This document shows, piece by piece, positions 22,152 to 33,523 of a stretch of 64,000 nt of DNA. Below the pieces are notes generated by a model. That model worked only from the letters and a program-made list of their open reading frames with translations, had not been told where the DNA came from and did no database searches. The stretch is from contig OY725488.1 of NCBI GenBank assembly GCA_963281255.1, forward strand, positions 124,001-188,000, given 5' to 3'. Origin of the DNA: Aphrocallistes beatrix (Eukaryota > Porifera > Hexactinellida > Sceptrulophora > Aphrocallistidae). Numbering within the stretch: the stretch's first letter is position 1; each line of letters begins with the position of its first letter. The position numbers and the translations under genes are program-made.

Positions 22152-25100
22152 CTAGTTGGGTCCCCCTTCTAGCTCTCGGTACCCCCCGGCCGAGAGGTAG
22201 GCCCGCTCGTAGTGGACAGTGCAGTAGTACTTGTCCGCGATAGTGGCGAAGTTGGTGGGAGAGAGCGTGATCCGACACACGCAGCAGCGGAAGCACCACC
22301 TGTGGAAGGCCTTGTCAGTGGCGCCGACAAACTCCATCTGATAGACCGGTTTCCCGCACACCGCGCACGAGTTCTGGCCGTACTGCTGAGTGCCGGCACC
22401 GAACTTCCGGTGCTTGCCGGGCGGGCTTCCCCCGACCCTCTGAGAGCGAGGGCTCACCGGGGGTGTCCGGATCAGCATGTCCTTGCTGACCTCTCCCAGG
22501 TCCTGGCGGAGCAGGGTGATCAGCTTGCGGTCGTCTACGCCTTGGAAGAGAACTTCTCCCTCGTACGAGAGCACGCCCAACTTCTTGGCCGTCTTGAGGA
22601 TCCCGGTGAGAGCGTCGAACTGGTCGGCAGTTTCGGAGAAGAGCAGCCCGAACTCCACCTTACACCTGCCGCCTGGTGCGGTTGCGCCGAGGCGCTTGAT
22701 CTCTCCGATCAGCTTCTGCACCTCTCCCCCGACCCAGTCGACAGCCTTCTGCACCCGGTCCTGCCTCGCCTCCTCCGCGGGGTCCTCCCCCTTCACCACC
22801 TGTCTGCCCTGCGCGTCGCGGGAGGCGGGCAGGGGAAGTGAGCGGGTTACCTGTGCGGGCGGGACTGGGACTGTCCCATCCTGAGAGAAGCTGAAGGGAG
22901 CTTCTCGAGCGAGAGGGGACTTGGATGGGGCGGGAGGAACCGCTCTACGCCAAGGCCGGGTGGGACGAGTCTCAGCCAAATCCTCCTCCAACTTAATCGC
23001 CTGCTTGCGCATTGAGGTAAAAGAGGGAATTTTAGTTTTCAAATTCTCTTCAGACAATCGATCGTCTCCACTTCTGATAGGAGACGCAAGCTTATCTTCG
23101 GTTAGACCCTCGCTCTGCTGACTATTGAGATGAGATGGCAGCTCTCCAACACCTTTGGACGCTGTTTTGATGTGGTCTCTCTTGACAAGAGAGGCCACTT
23201 TCTCTGCAGATGGTTTCTCCTCTTCACTTCTTAGAAACTCGCTCTGATCGCTCTTGAGAAGAGATGTCAGCTCTCCAACACCCTTAGACGCTCTTCTAAT
23301 ACGGTTACCCTTGACAAGAGCGGTCATTTTCTCTTCAGACAAAATATCGCTGTCTTCAGTCCAGACAGGAGACGCAAACCTATCTTCAATTGGATCCTGG
23401 GTCTGCTCGCTCTTGAAAAGAGAGGTCAACTTTTCTGCACCTTTAGAAGCTGTTTTGATCTGATCATTCTTGAAAAGGGAGGTCACCTTCTCTTCAGATG
23501 GAGTCTCTTTGTCCTCACTTCTTAGACCCTCGCTGTGCTCACTCTTAAAATGAGAGGTCAACTTTTCTGCACCTTCAGCAGACTCCTTGATGTGCTCAGG
23601 CTGGAGGAGGGAGCTCCCCTTCTCTTCAGATGACACATCGCTGTATTTACTCGGGTAGTCAGGAGAGCCTGCCATGTCCCCTGAGGGTATTTCGCTGTCC
23701 TCACCCATGACAGGAGCGGTCAACTTCTCCTCAGAGGGTTGGGAGTATTCACTCAACATCTGCTTGAACTCGTTGAGGCTCTCCTCTTGCCGCCTCACCG
23801 TCTCATGGGACACATCTGGGTTGAGCAGGAAGGCGTGAGGGGGCAGGATGATGGGGTCTTTCTCCTCTCTCTCAGGGGAAACACTCTCCTCTCCACCCAG
23901 CTGTCTCGATGTGTCTATCTTAGCCGCGTAGTTCTGCTCCGCAGCTCTGAGGGCGAGCAGCCGGTTCTTCGCCCTCGCGCCACGCGGCGGCAGGTTAGGG
24001 GAGTGTCTGCCGGGACCGGAAGGCTGCATGCGCTCCTTAATGGAAGAGAGGTTGGACCCCGTCTTGAGGCTCCTGACCTGTGGCTTATGTCCTGCGCGCG
24101 GGGGGGAGGGGGGAGGGGTGTCAGAAGGCAGCATGAACTGGTTGGGGATCCGAATGCGCTGAGGGTTCCTGGTTAAAAGAATAAAAATACGGTGAAACGG
24201 GATAAAGTTCGTACGGATTAGCTAGGACCATGCTACAGCAGCACCTGTTGATTCTCTGCAGATCTCCAGCTGTGCGCAGAGGAAGCTCGTGCTGAGTGGC
24301 CAGTTGTCTGAACCTCTCCATCTTGGTGACGAAGTTCTTCTCCTCCTCTTCCTCCCCCCTCTTGGCCAGAGACAACTCCGTCTGAGTGGGCTTGGGCTGG
24401 GAGTGAGAGGTCTTTCTCTGGCGGTCGCTCACCTCTGGCTTCGGGACGGGATCCAGGGGAGGGGAAGGGGGGAGAGGAGGCGCTCCAGCTCTCGGTTGAA
24501 ACGTGAAGGCGCCATACTCCTCCACTGGGGCATGGACCTTCTCCACTTCTCTCGCCTTGGAAGGTCTCCTCTTGAGAGTGACGACGGTGGAGCTGGCGTC
24601 AGACAGCCTCTGCACGCGCTGGGACAGCGGTTCCATGTCCCCCTTGTCTCCAAAGTTGCTCACCCGGGAGATGGAGGGGGATGGCTGGGAGCCGAATAGT
24701 GTCGCAAGCTGAGCACGTGCCATCACACTCTTCCGCTGTCTGTAGGACTCCAGGAGTGCCTCTTTGTCCTCTGCCTCCACCCCCTTCATTTCGCCCCCGC
24801 GCATGTCGTGGATGCTGGCGTTAGGCGCCTCAGACGCGGACATCTTGCCTCTGTGGGAAGAGAGAGTCCAGTTGGACCCGAATGCAAACTTGTCCGACGC
24901 CGAGTGGAGAGACTCGTCCCAGGCGCTGAGCTGGGTCGAATTCGAGGTGTAGAAGAAAAAACACTTCCTTTTCAGCTTCAGGCACAACTTCCGGTCGTTA
25001 AATACTCCACGGGGCCACTTGACACCTTTGAGCTCGGAGACAGGTTCTCCAGTCCGGATTCGGATGGAAGGGTCAGCAAGGTCAAACTTGATGAGTGGCA

Positions 25101-25287
25101 CTTTGGAGGAGGCGTGTCTGAAGCAGCAGAGGGAGCCATCGGAGCGGAGAACCCAGAACCGGTTCCGCCAGACGGAGGGGAGGAGCGGTCTGTGCTGGAG
25201 GTGGGTGAGGTACCCTGAAATGACTACGGATTTCTCTTCAGTATCATCAACATGTTTTACTCCTTGGGTGTTCTGGTTTGCATTCAT
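22152..25287 (-). CDS. PH-Costars-LIM multidomain protein
   Basis: Two exons, 24245..25287 and 22152..24168, with a 76-bp intron; the junction reads QRIN-R-NPQRIR in frame (about 1019 residues). Residues about 20-125 are a PH domain (VISGYLTHLQHR...VWRNRFWVLRSDGSLCCF). A long Ser/Pro/Glu-rich linker holds degenerate repeats of the type EEKLTSLFKSEQ / IKTASKGAEKL (coding 23040-23760). Residues about 825-905 match the Costars domain (LIGEIKRLGA, FGLLFSET, ILKTAKKLGVLSYEGEVLFQ), as in ABRACL and the ABRA/STARS C-terminus. Residues about 945-1010 are one complete LIM domain with the C-x2-C-x17-H-x2-C-x2-C-x2-C-x17-C-x2-H spacing. Predicted actin-associated regulator; no known protein with this order comes to mind. 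Confidence 0.85.
23040..23760 (-). repeat. Degenerate coding repeats in the linker of the PH-Costars-LIM gene
   Basis: Roughly 55-65-residue units alternate a basic phrase (T-S-L-F/V-K, IK/IR-x-ASKG) and an acidic phrase (SEQ/SDQ-S-E-x-L-R-S-E-E/D-K). About five units are visible; nucleotide similarity is strong, e.g. recurrent gaggtcaacttttctgcacc and ctcttcagatgg phrases. Units are imperfect, so the array looks old but under coding constraint. Confidence 0.7.
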
Positions 25288-26086
25288 CACTATTCAGAAG
25301 GTAGGGTTTCTCAGATCACGCAATATAAATACTACTTCAAAGCCTAAACTCAGGTGTTAGAATGAGTTGATACATTAGTACCAGGGATAGAAGGCTGTGG
25401 TGAGATTTTCTAAATGACTAGCTCCTAGGGTTTGCAACCTGTGTGCTTTTGCACAAAATATTATCACACTTGGTCACATTTATGCAGGGTTGGGTTTTGT
25501 CCTCTCCAAAACTGGTTTTGGACGGACAGTGGGAAAAACCCGGTTTTTACCGGTCAAAACTGGTCAAAACCGGTCAATACTGGTCAATACTATATCCTTG
25601 AATATTAAGAAACTGAAAACGTATAAAACTTGTCAAGATATCTTATTTTGAGTTGGTAATATGCTATTGACTACATATACAATGAAACAGTAAAGTGATA
25701 AAATGTGTGGTATCGTGCAGATTGTTTATCTTATTTGAATTGACCAATTTGAAATGACACAAGGAGGAAGGCCCATTGATTCAATTATGTATTCAGCATA
25801 TTATTATATACTTATTAAAATATACAAGTAAGAAGTAACATGCATTAGTATTATACTTAGGTTTTGACCAGTTTTGTCCAGTCAGGAGGTTTTGGACAGG
25901 ACGGTTTCTACCACATGGACAAAACCTGCCAACCCTGCATTTATGTGATTAAATAATAAGGTTAGACTGAAAAGAGGGGCCCAATAATTGTACACTATTT
26001 ATAGAAGTTACTGTTTGTCCATTTGTGTGTGAAGAATTGGGAATGTACGCGTACTTAGGATATAACAAAGTTAGGAAATGTATTTA
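25288..26086. other. Intergenic region with hAT element
   Basis: Between the PH-Costars-LIM start and the PMS2 stop, both minus strand. More than half is the hAT-type element at 25485-25937. The remainder is AT-rich without further signal. Confidence 0.6.
25485..25937. mobile_element. hAT-type nonautonomous element, copy 2
   Basis: 453 bp bounded by CAGGGTTGG and CCAACCCTG, with a perfect 8-bp target-site duplication catttatg at 25477-25484 and 25938-25945. The subterminal region contains repeats of accggtcaaaactggt-type words. No transposase. The intact duplication implies a fairly recent insertion. Confidence 0.9.
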
Positions 26087-28162
26087 CTAATTGTTTAGAG
26101 AAATGAGGTAACGCATAGTGGGGCGGCCATGGGGACATTGCCATGGCTGATCCATTCCGGCCATATTCCGAACTATTTTCCCCATTTCAGCCATGGTGAG
26201 GGCTGTTCCAATCATCACAGCACTCCGGCACGCCCTGGAAGCAAACATGGCCCGAATCTTGGACGGCCTACACAGCACTCCTGGTCTGTCCTCCAGTAGC
26301 AGAGACATCTCCTCCACATCGCTCTGGCCGAAGATCCAACCTTTAGACATGGGGAGAGCTGAGAGCTTCAAACGGTTCGTTGGAGGGGAGTTCTCATCGA
26401 AGACAATTCCGAACCCATTCATTACGAAGATATCAAGATTGTCCATGACGACAGACTCGGTAGCTACAGATAGTTCTAGCCCCAGGGGGGCCATCAGAGG
26501 TTGGGGGACAATGCGTTCCTCAGATTTCAGTGTTTCGAATCGAAACTTCTCATCCGTCGCATGCTGATCAATGATGAACAGATGACTGCCCAGCTTGGTG
26601 ACGATGAAGCCCAAGTTGAACTGTCCGACTACCTCCATCAGTCCGAATGAGTCCTTGCTCAACTCCTTCCGCAGTTCGGACTCCGCCTTTTCATTTTGTT
26701 CTGGATTTATTCGGGCTGAAAAGTTACATAAATACTTGGAGTTTGAAGGGGTAGCGATTCTATTTATACCTTTTCTTATCTCATCAATATCAACCGACAC
26801 AACTGTCTCCTTCCTGATGCTTTCTGAATAGTGGTCCGGTACGAACTCAGAATATTCCTTTCTAATCTCAATCTCAGGTCTGAAGTTAAAAGAGAGATCG
26901 AACTTAATTGAATTTATCTTCTCATTACAGCGCTCGAGATTTTGTGCGAAGCTGCGATGCGAAGGACTGGAAATCCTAGGCAGCTTGAACGCCCTTTCTT
27001 GTCTTGTGTTGGTCGCAATTAGCTTGCTGGTGTTGAGAGGAGAAGAAGAAGTAGCAGGAAGTCTGTGGTGAGGGAGGAGAGATGTGCTCGTGTCAAAACT
27101 GGTTTTATACCGATCGAATAGTTTCACAATACTCGCGCGGACAATAAGAAACACCTGTGCTTCGGAATGCAGTAAGATAGAGCGCTTGTCCGGAGTGAGG
27201 TTAACGTCGAGCTGGTTTGCTTTCGTGTTCAGGTTTAGTATCACAGCTGGGAAATGTTTCTTGTCGTACTCGCGATAGATCTCATTCAGGAGTCTCGACA
27301 GGGAGGGATGGTCACAGGGGCGAGAGTTTAGGAAGAAAAACTGTCTATCGCCGCTACACCGGCCACACCCCGGCTCTGGAGAAGAAATGTATCCGGAGAG
27401 TTCGATTTGAAGAAAGATTTCTTGAGACAGGACAGAACCTGTGTCTACTTGCACATCAGAGTAGCTACACTTCGTAATGGGGATTAGGGACTTCGCGCTC
27501 TTAGGCCCGAATATGGAGACGATTGAATCCTTCATCGCGTCGCTCTCTGTCGTGTTGATAACGAGCTGCTTCCCCTTCTTGGAAAGTAAGAAGCACTGGA
27601 ATTTGACATCACAGCGCACGAGGCAGTAACCATAGAGCACTTGTAGCAGCTTGTTGTATTCCTTCTTCAGATTCTTCATCAGCTCAATCCTACGGACAGG
27701 AAGCGTGGAGAAAATATTTCTGATTGAAACCCTGGTGCCTCCCTGCACGGCGCAAGGCGAGCTCTTGACCAACTCGCCCGCAGAGCCATACTCGAGGCAA
27801 CTGCCGATCTCCTCCGACAGGTGGCGCGTCACCACTTGGACGTCCCCCACCGCACACATGCTACTCAGCGCCTCGCCCCTGAACCCGAATGTGTCTAGCT
27901 CTTGGAGGTCCGAAAACTCAGAGAGTTTGCAAGTGTAGTGTTTGAGACAGATAGAGCCAAAGTTTTCCGGAGATATTCCATTGCCATTATCAACTACCTC
28001 GATGCATTCGCTTCCGTAGTTTTCAAGGTAGACTTCTATCGCAGTAGCTTGAGCATCCAAGCTATTCTCGATCAGTTCTTTCAGAGGAGTGGAGAGGTTG
28101 GTGATAACTTGGCTCGAACAGATCTGGTGGACTGCATCTTTAGAAAGCGGTTTGATTGACAT
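26087..28162 (-). CDS. PMS2: DNA mismatch repair endonuclease PMS2
   Basis: MutL-family subunit that pairs with MLH1 and nicks DNA during mismatch repair. 691 residues in one exon. The GHKL ATPase shows ELIENSLDA (catalytic Glu and Mg-binding Asn), VDNGNGI and TFGFRGEALSS, followed by the S5-like domain (LTPDKRSILL). The C-terminal domain keeps the endonuclease metal site: DQHATDEKFRFE, ACRSAV and CPHGRPTMRYL, the PMS2-type set that MLH1 and MutL from E. coli lack. Human PMS2 is 862 residues; the shortening is in the linker between about residues 360 and 500, which is normally disordered. Both catalytic halves appear intact. Confidence 0.97.
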   Translation of the reverse strand: MSIKPLSKDAVHQICSSQVITNLSTPLKELIENSLDAQATAIEVYLENYGSECIEVVDNGNGISPENFGSICLKHYTCKLSEFSDLQELDTFGFRGEALSSMCAVGDVQVVTRHLSEEIGSCLEYGSAGELVKSSPCAVQGGTRVSIRNIFSTLPVRRIELMKNLKKEYNKLLQVLYGYCLVRCDVKFQCFLLSKKGKQLVINTTESDAMKDSIVSIFGPKSAKSLIPITKCSYSDVQVDTGSVLSQEIFLQIELSGYISSPEPGCGRCSGDRQFFFLNSRPCDHPSLSRLLNEIYREYDKKHFPAVILNLNTKANQLDVNLTPDKRSILLHSEAQVFLIVRASIVKLFDRYKTSFDTSTSLLPHHRLPATSSSPLNTSKLIATNTRQERAFKLPRISSPSHRSFAQNLERCNEKINSIKFDLSFNFRPEIEIRKEYSEFVPDHYSESIRKETVVSVDIDEIRKGINRIATPSNSKYLCNFSARINPEQNEKAESELRKELSKDSFGLMEVVGQFNLGFIVTKLGSHLFIIDQHATDEKFRFETLKSEERIVPQPLMAPLGLELSVATESVVMDNLDIFVMNGFGIVFDENSPPTNRLKLSALPMSKGWIFGQSDVEEMSLLLEDRPGVLCRPSKIRAMFASRACRSAVMIGTALTMAEMGKIVRNMAGMDQPWQCPHGRPTMRYLISLNN

Positions 28163-28483
28163 AGCAAAGTGTGTTGTTAAGATGCGAGAGATTATTAATC
28201 GTTAGATAACACATTGTACGTATGAACCTCTTATGGGCTGAAAATAGTACCTATACGATCATATAGGAATAGTGGGGCTACTGAATACATAGTGTATTGT
28301 GTAAGTATCGACTGAAAATATCCTGCAAATGTATAAATATATTTGATCCTTTATACCTCGTACAAATCTTGCAATAAATAACTAAGAGTATGTGACAAGA
28401 TTGAAATCATAGATTCTTATAGAAGAGAACTGGACACGTTAGTGTGCGTTCTAAAGTGATTGGGTTGTCTTGGGATTAGGGAG
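28163..28483. other. Intergenic spacer
   Basis: 320 AT-rich bp between the PMS2 start and the WDR35 stop. It should hold the PMS2 promoter; no TATA-like or other element stands out. Confidence 0.4.
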
Positions 28484-31400
28484 TCAGTCAATGGGGGCGT
28501 GGCACATCGGGCAGTGCTGTATAGTGTCCTCTACACTCTCTTCTGCCTTGTGCTTACACACGCCACAGAACCACACCACACCTTCCTCTGCCATCAGGGG
28601 CCGTCCAGTCAGTACACTGATAGGGAACTTGGTGTCACAAGAGGGACAAGCCCCGCAGTGACAAGCAATGCTAGCCTCGCACGAGTAGCAGGTGTGTGTC
28701 AACGGACGCTCGTCTCGCACTGAGTACTGAGTGAATATCTCCATGGCTAGCGCTTGGATCTGAGTCTGCACCTCCTCTCCTATGTACGGACAGGTGAATA
28801 AGTGCGATCATATACGTACATTGTATTTGCCTGTTGCTCACCTTGACCAGGGATTGTCTCCAACTTGCAGAAAGCTTTGGAGCAGACAGAAAACGCGGCG
28901 CCATGGCGGCAGTAAGTGCGACAAGTGAGTACACCTGTCTGGGAGGAATCACGTCATCGTATGCGTTTAACTGAGCTGCGGTTATCATCGCGTCTGTGTA
29001 CTTCTGATCGTACAACTGTCTCTGCGCCAGTAAGAAGAAGTGGTACGCCTCCGCCCCGTGCCACGCCCTCTCGATGAAGTTGGTCTGACCTACAGTCGCG
29101 TCCTGATGCAGGAGGCCCTCTAGAGACGTCTGCAGACTGTTCGCTCCCTTGTTCTGCTGAGACAAGCCCTTCAAGCGCTCTTGATGTTCCCTACACACCC
29201 AGCAGCAGTAACACACTGAGTGGAACAGTCTAGGTACCGTGTGGTGGTGCTACCTCACGAGGAGAGCTTTCAACACGTGCAGCTTCTTGAGCCGCAGAGG
29301 ACTGGCTCCCAGTGCCTGCTGCTCGACACAGATTCTCTGTAGCAGCTCCGCGCCCTCGAGGCTGCGGTTAGACTTCCGGTACAGCTCCACGGCCTCTAGC
29401 AGCTTCTTCTCCTCGAGGAGGCGGGAGGCGTACTTGAGTAGGAGCGAGTCTATCTCCGGGAAGGCGTGGCCCTTCGCCAGCTCTACTGCGCGGTCCCACT
29501 GGTGCAGACGCACACAGGCGTTCACAGCTGCTTTGATGTTCTGACACCTGAGGTTAGCCTTGAGACACTGCTCTGCCATTCCTGCGTTCAGGAAGATCTC
29601 TCCTAGTCGGGACAGGAGGGCGTGTCCCTCAGGGAGGGTGGCCAGCAGGCTCTCTAGCCCGGAGTAGTTCTCCAGGATCTGGTAGCAGTGGATTAACTTC
29701 TCGTGATTCTGCGCCTGAGAAATATTAACTTTTTTTTGTACGTACATATTTTGTTAGAAATGACAATTTGTAGACAAACTAAGTTTATGCAAGGTAAGCT
29801 GTGCAGGTAAGCAAAACTTGCTTGCATAGCCACATGTAGCTTGTCAAAGTTAGCAATCTTGTTTAGATATGTATAAATTACCTAATATCCAAAGTCATAC
29901 GCTCGTATAATAGACAATAAAATAATAAAAAGTAATCGATCAATACGTATTACATTTAGGTGGAGTGTCCTCAAGCTAGGCATTGCAAGCAAGTGAAGCT
30001 TGCACGAATTCAAATATGAGATGATTAATGTGCGACTTATCAATCACAGTACAACTCGGATAAACGTACCCCTTCGGGAAGGAATTATTAGTACGTACTA
30101 TCCGTAAGTACGTACTAGCCGAGTTTGTACTACATAGAAATCTATAATTATAGATGGACTTTGGTTCAGTCCACACATAGTTGAGGTAAGTCAACATGAC
30201 GAATGAACTCTAAAAATAACTTACTCCATTAGAATGAATAACCTACTCGGCTAACCTGGACGTAATACGTGACTGCTTGCTGCCATTTCTGTCTTTCTGC
30301 GAAATAATCTCCTATCGCGTTCCAAGCCCTCTCCAGCATGGTATCATTCCCCGCCCCGCCCCCTGTCCTCAACAGCTGGACCACTCGAAACCAGTCGCCT
30401 AGTTTAACCCTCAACTCCAGCGCCAGATCCTTCCGGTCCATCTCCAGGTACAGCTTCTCCGCGTCGTCGAACCTGCTGAAGTAAGCAGCGACCTCTGCTC
30501 TCTGCTTGGGCTGAGAGTCCAACTTCTGGAGTCGCTTAATGAACTGGATGCCTTGGTAGTCTGAACACCTAATAAGGGCATGGTAACTCATCACACATCA
30601 ACAGTCATAACCTGTGAGTCACGCATAAGTGTATTACTTGACAAACGCTTTCTCCGCTATCTCCATCTCCAGCTGTTCCAGGGCCTGCTCGGCCAGATGG
30701 TGCCAGAGACGAGGATGGGGATTCTTCTCAACAAATTTGAAGCAGTCTTCTATCACCACCTTCTTCAGCAGCTCCCTGCAGTCCCTCAGACTCTTGACCT
30801 CGTGCACGGAGGTGCACACGTCCTGCGGATTGTCCGGATTCCGCATAACCTCGTCCAGATGGGCGCTCCTCACCTATCCATAAACGAGTAAGACCGCGAG
30901 ACAACAAACAACATTCCTAACGTACCTGGAGGTTGCTGAAGTCGCATATGTAGCCAGAGCTAGCCACTGGCTCTTCGGGGTCGGTACCACGGATGATGTA
31001 CATCCGCGTTTTCTCCATGCACGCGAACAGATCTGAGTTGTCGTTAGCCCACGCCAGATGCCACACGTCCTTCCTGTCCACTTCAAACGCAACCAGCTGT
31101 CCCGCGCTCCCGTCAGCAGCTGTCAGAGAGAAGTCGAACAGAGAGAGGACTGCATTGGAGTCGATCACTGAGAGTTTGGTAGAGGTGCAGTTCAGCGCTA
31201 GGTTGTGAGGGGTGCAGGGGAGACTGTGCTTCTTCTCCAGGGACAGCTTAGGCAGTGAGTACCTACCAATCAGCGTAAATGCGCGCCAAACATGGTAAAA
31301 ATAAAAGTAACGCACAGTCACCTCTGAATGACGCCACTCTCTCTTCCTAGCACCAGTAGTTTATCTGAGGCGCACAGGGCGCTAATGGAGTCAGAGGTGT

Positions 31401-33523
31401 TGTTGAGGGCAGAAGAGAAGTCAAGTCCTCCCTGACCCTCCTCCCCTCCCTGCCTTCCCAAAGCAGTGCCCATACTGACGCCTGTGCCCGGGGCCAGGTC
31501 GTCTACATGGAACACTCTCTCTCTGTTGTCAAACTTCCTCGTGAGAGCCGAGCTGGTGAACTCCCTAGCCGTGTGAGAGGCTCGGTACTGCCAGGCGTAG
31601 ACACCTGTCTTGTTCGCAATGAACACGTGCGTGCTGGTCATGTCTGAGAAGACCGGCTCGATGTCGATGTAGTTGGAGTCCATGGGAGTTCCGATAGAGT
31701 TGCAGATCACTGCGATGTAGTGCTGCTTGTTCTGTTGCTCCGCCCGAGCCACTAAGAGGCAATACTCGCCACTCCCTCTTAAGGACAAGAGGCCCTTCAC
31801 GTACTTCAAGTGCTTCTCCCCTACAGATTGTTAGATCTATACCTGATACGAATTAATCTAGATGAAGCAGCTCCTTCTACCTGAATGCAGATTCCAGAAC
31901 ATGACTGCAGTATCGAACCTGCCGGATTGATTGTAAGCGTAACAGAGAGTATTAGCGAAATAGCACCACTTATAGTCTGGTCGGATATTCGCGAAATAAA
32001 TGAATGAGTCGACAGCTAGCGCGATTCTGAGACTGTGGTCCTCCCAAGAGATGGAGAAGAGGTCCTTCCCCTGGACCTTAAGGGTCCTCAGGTGTTCTCC
32101 GAACGCAGAATAGAACATGACAGTATTCATCTCTTTCTCTTGTCCGGCTACCTTCATGCCTCCAGCTAGAGCCAGGATAGACCCGTCGCAGCTCCAAGAC
32201 GCGTCTGCTAGACGCATGCCTACAAGCACGGAACCGCTCAGAATGCTGTAAGACGGTATGCAGCGAAGTTCAGGGTGTGCTCCTACCTGTGTCCAGCACG
32301 ATGGGAACTGGATCCTGATCGTTCTGCATCAGTTGCACCCTCCCGCTCTGGAAGCAAACGGCGAGAGATGGTCTCTGAGGCTCTGTCCCACCGCTGTGAG
32401 GAGAGCGGGGGTGATACCAACGGATCCCGGCTAGCAGTGCAGGCCCTGAGAAGTTGACTAAGCACAGATTCGAGACTTTTCCAATGGGACTTCCGTGGTG
32501 GTCATATGTGTGTATTTCCCCTACAAAATAATATAATATAATATAATATTGAGAGTTGATAGCATGCATCATCATTGTAAGTGGAAACATTTTTACATAG
32601 AACTAGTAGATAATAATGTGCTACTATATACTGGTCTATGTAAGAATGTAAGCAATTCGCCTAAAACCAGAATGATTCAAATGTAATTCTTATCATGTTA
32701 AGAAATCATCTCTACCAAAATTAGTGGAAGCAAGAACAGGATTACAAAGGTAGATTTACCAATGCTTAAGTAAGCGTATTCAGAGCATTTCTACACGGCG
32801 AGTATTATCACGTCCTACAGTATACACGGTAGCAGATTGTACGGTCATTCCATATATGGTCGTAGCGCACTATTATGTTAACATATCTGAAATACTGACC
32901 TGAAGCAGTTCCGAAAAGGATCTTCTTTGAGTCTGGAGACCAAGCGACCTTATGGAGCTGCATTCCTTTCAGTTCCTTCCCCCAAATCCGGTTTCCATCC
33001 ACAGACCCGACAATAACCGCGCCATCGTCATAGATAATGCAAATCTTCTGTCCGTCTGCGTTCCAGTGCATGTCTCGCACTAAGCTCTTCCCGCGATTGT
33101 TCAGCATCTCCTCGATCCAGTTGCCTAGAAGATGAGGACACTCATTAAACGTGGAATTTAATAACAAATCAGAACACAGGGCTAGTAACTCCGACCATCA
33201 TGGAGCGTCCATACGATTATGAGTCCGTTCTGGTCGCTAGAAGTCAGCCGCTGGAAAGGTTCGTTCCAGGCAACCACGCCCACCACAGCGCCATTGTGTC
33301 CTTCCAGCGATTGATTCATCGTGAGGTTGCTGGGGGCAGCGAGACCACGAGCTTTGGCATCTCTGGTCTGCTGGGAACCAGCTGGAGTTGTCTCTAGCCG
33401 AAGCACTTTGAGAAGCCCCTGCTCTCCTCCGCATGCGATCCAACCCTTTTCTTTGTTCCATGAAATACTGCGAACTCGAAGTCCGTTTGGAATCGCAATC
33501 TTTTTGCTCAGATAGACAAACAT
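28484..33523 (-). CDS. WDR35: Intraflagellar transport protein IFT121 / WDR35
   Basis: IFT-A core subunit for retrograde transport and membrane-protein entry in cilia. Eleven exons with consistent phases: 33196..33523, 32900..33124, 32287..32520, 31881..32219, 31322..31820, 30926..31262, 30638..30873, 30256..30568, 29254..29714, 28842..29190, 28484..28774 (about 1203 residues; human is 1181). N-terminal WD40 propellers ([74 protein letters not shown]) lead into TPR-like repeats ([54 protein letters not shown]). The end is a zinc-binding module ([28 protein letters not shown]). The last acceptor at 28774/28775 is chosen to keep frame. Presence implies a ciliated organism. Confidence 0.96.
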
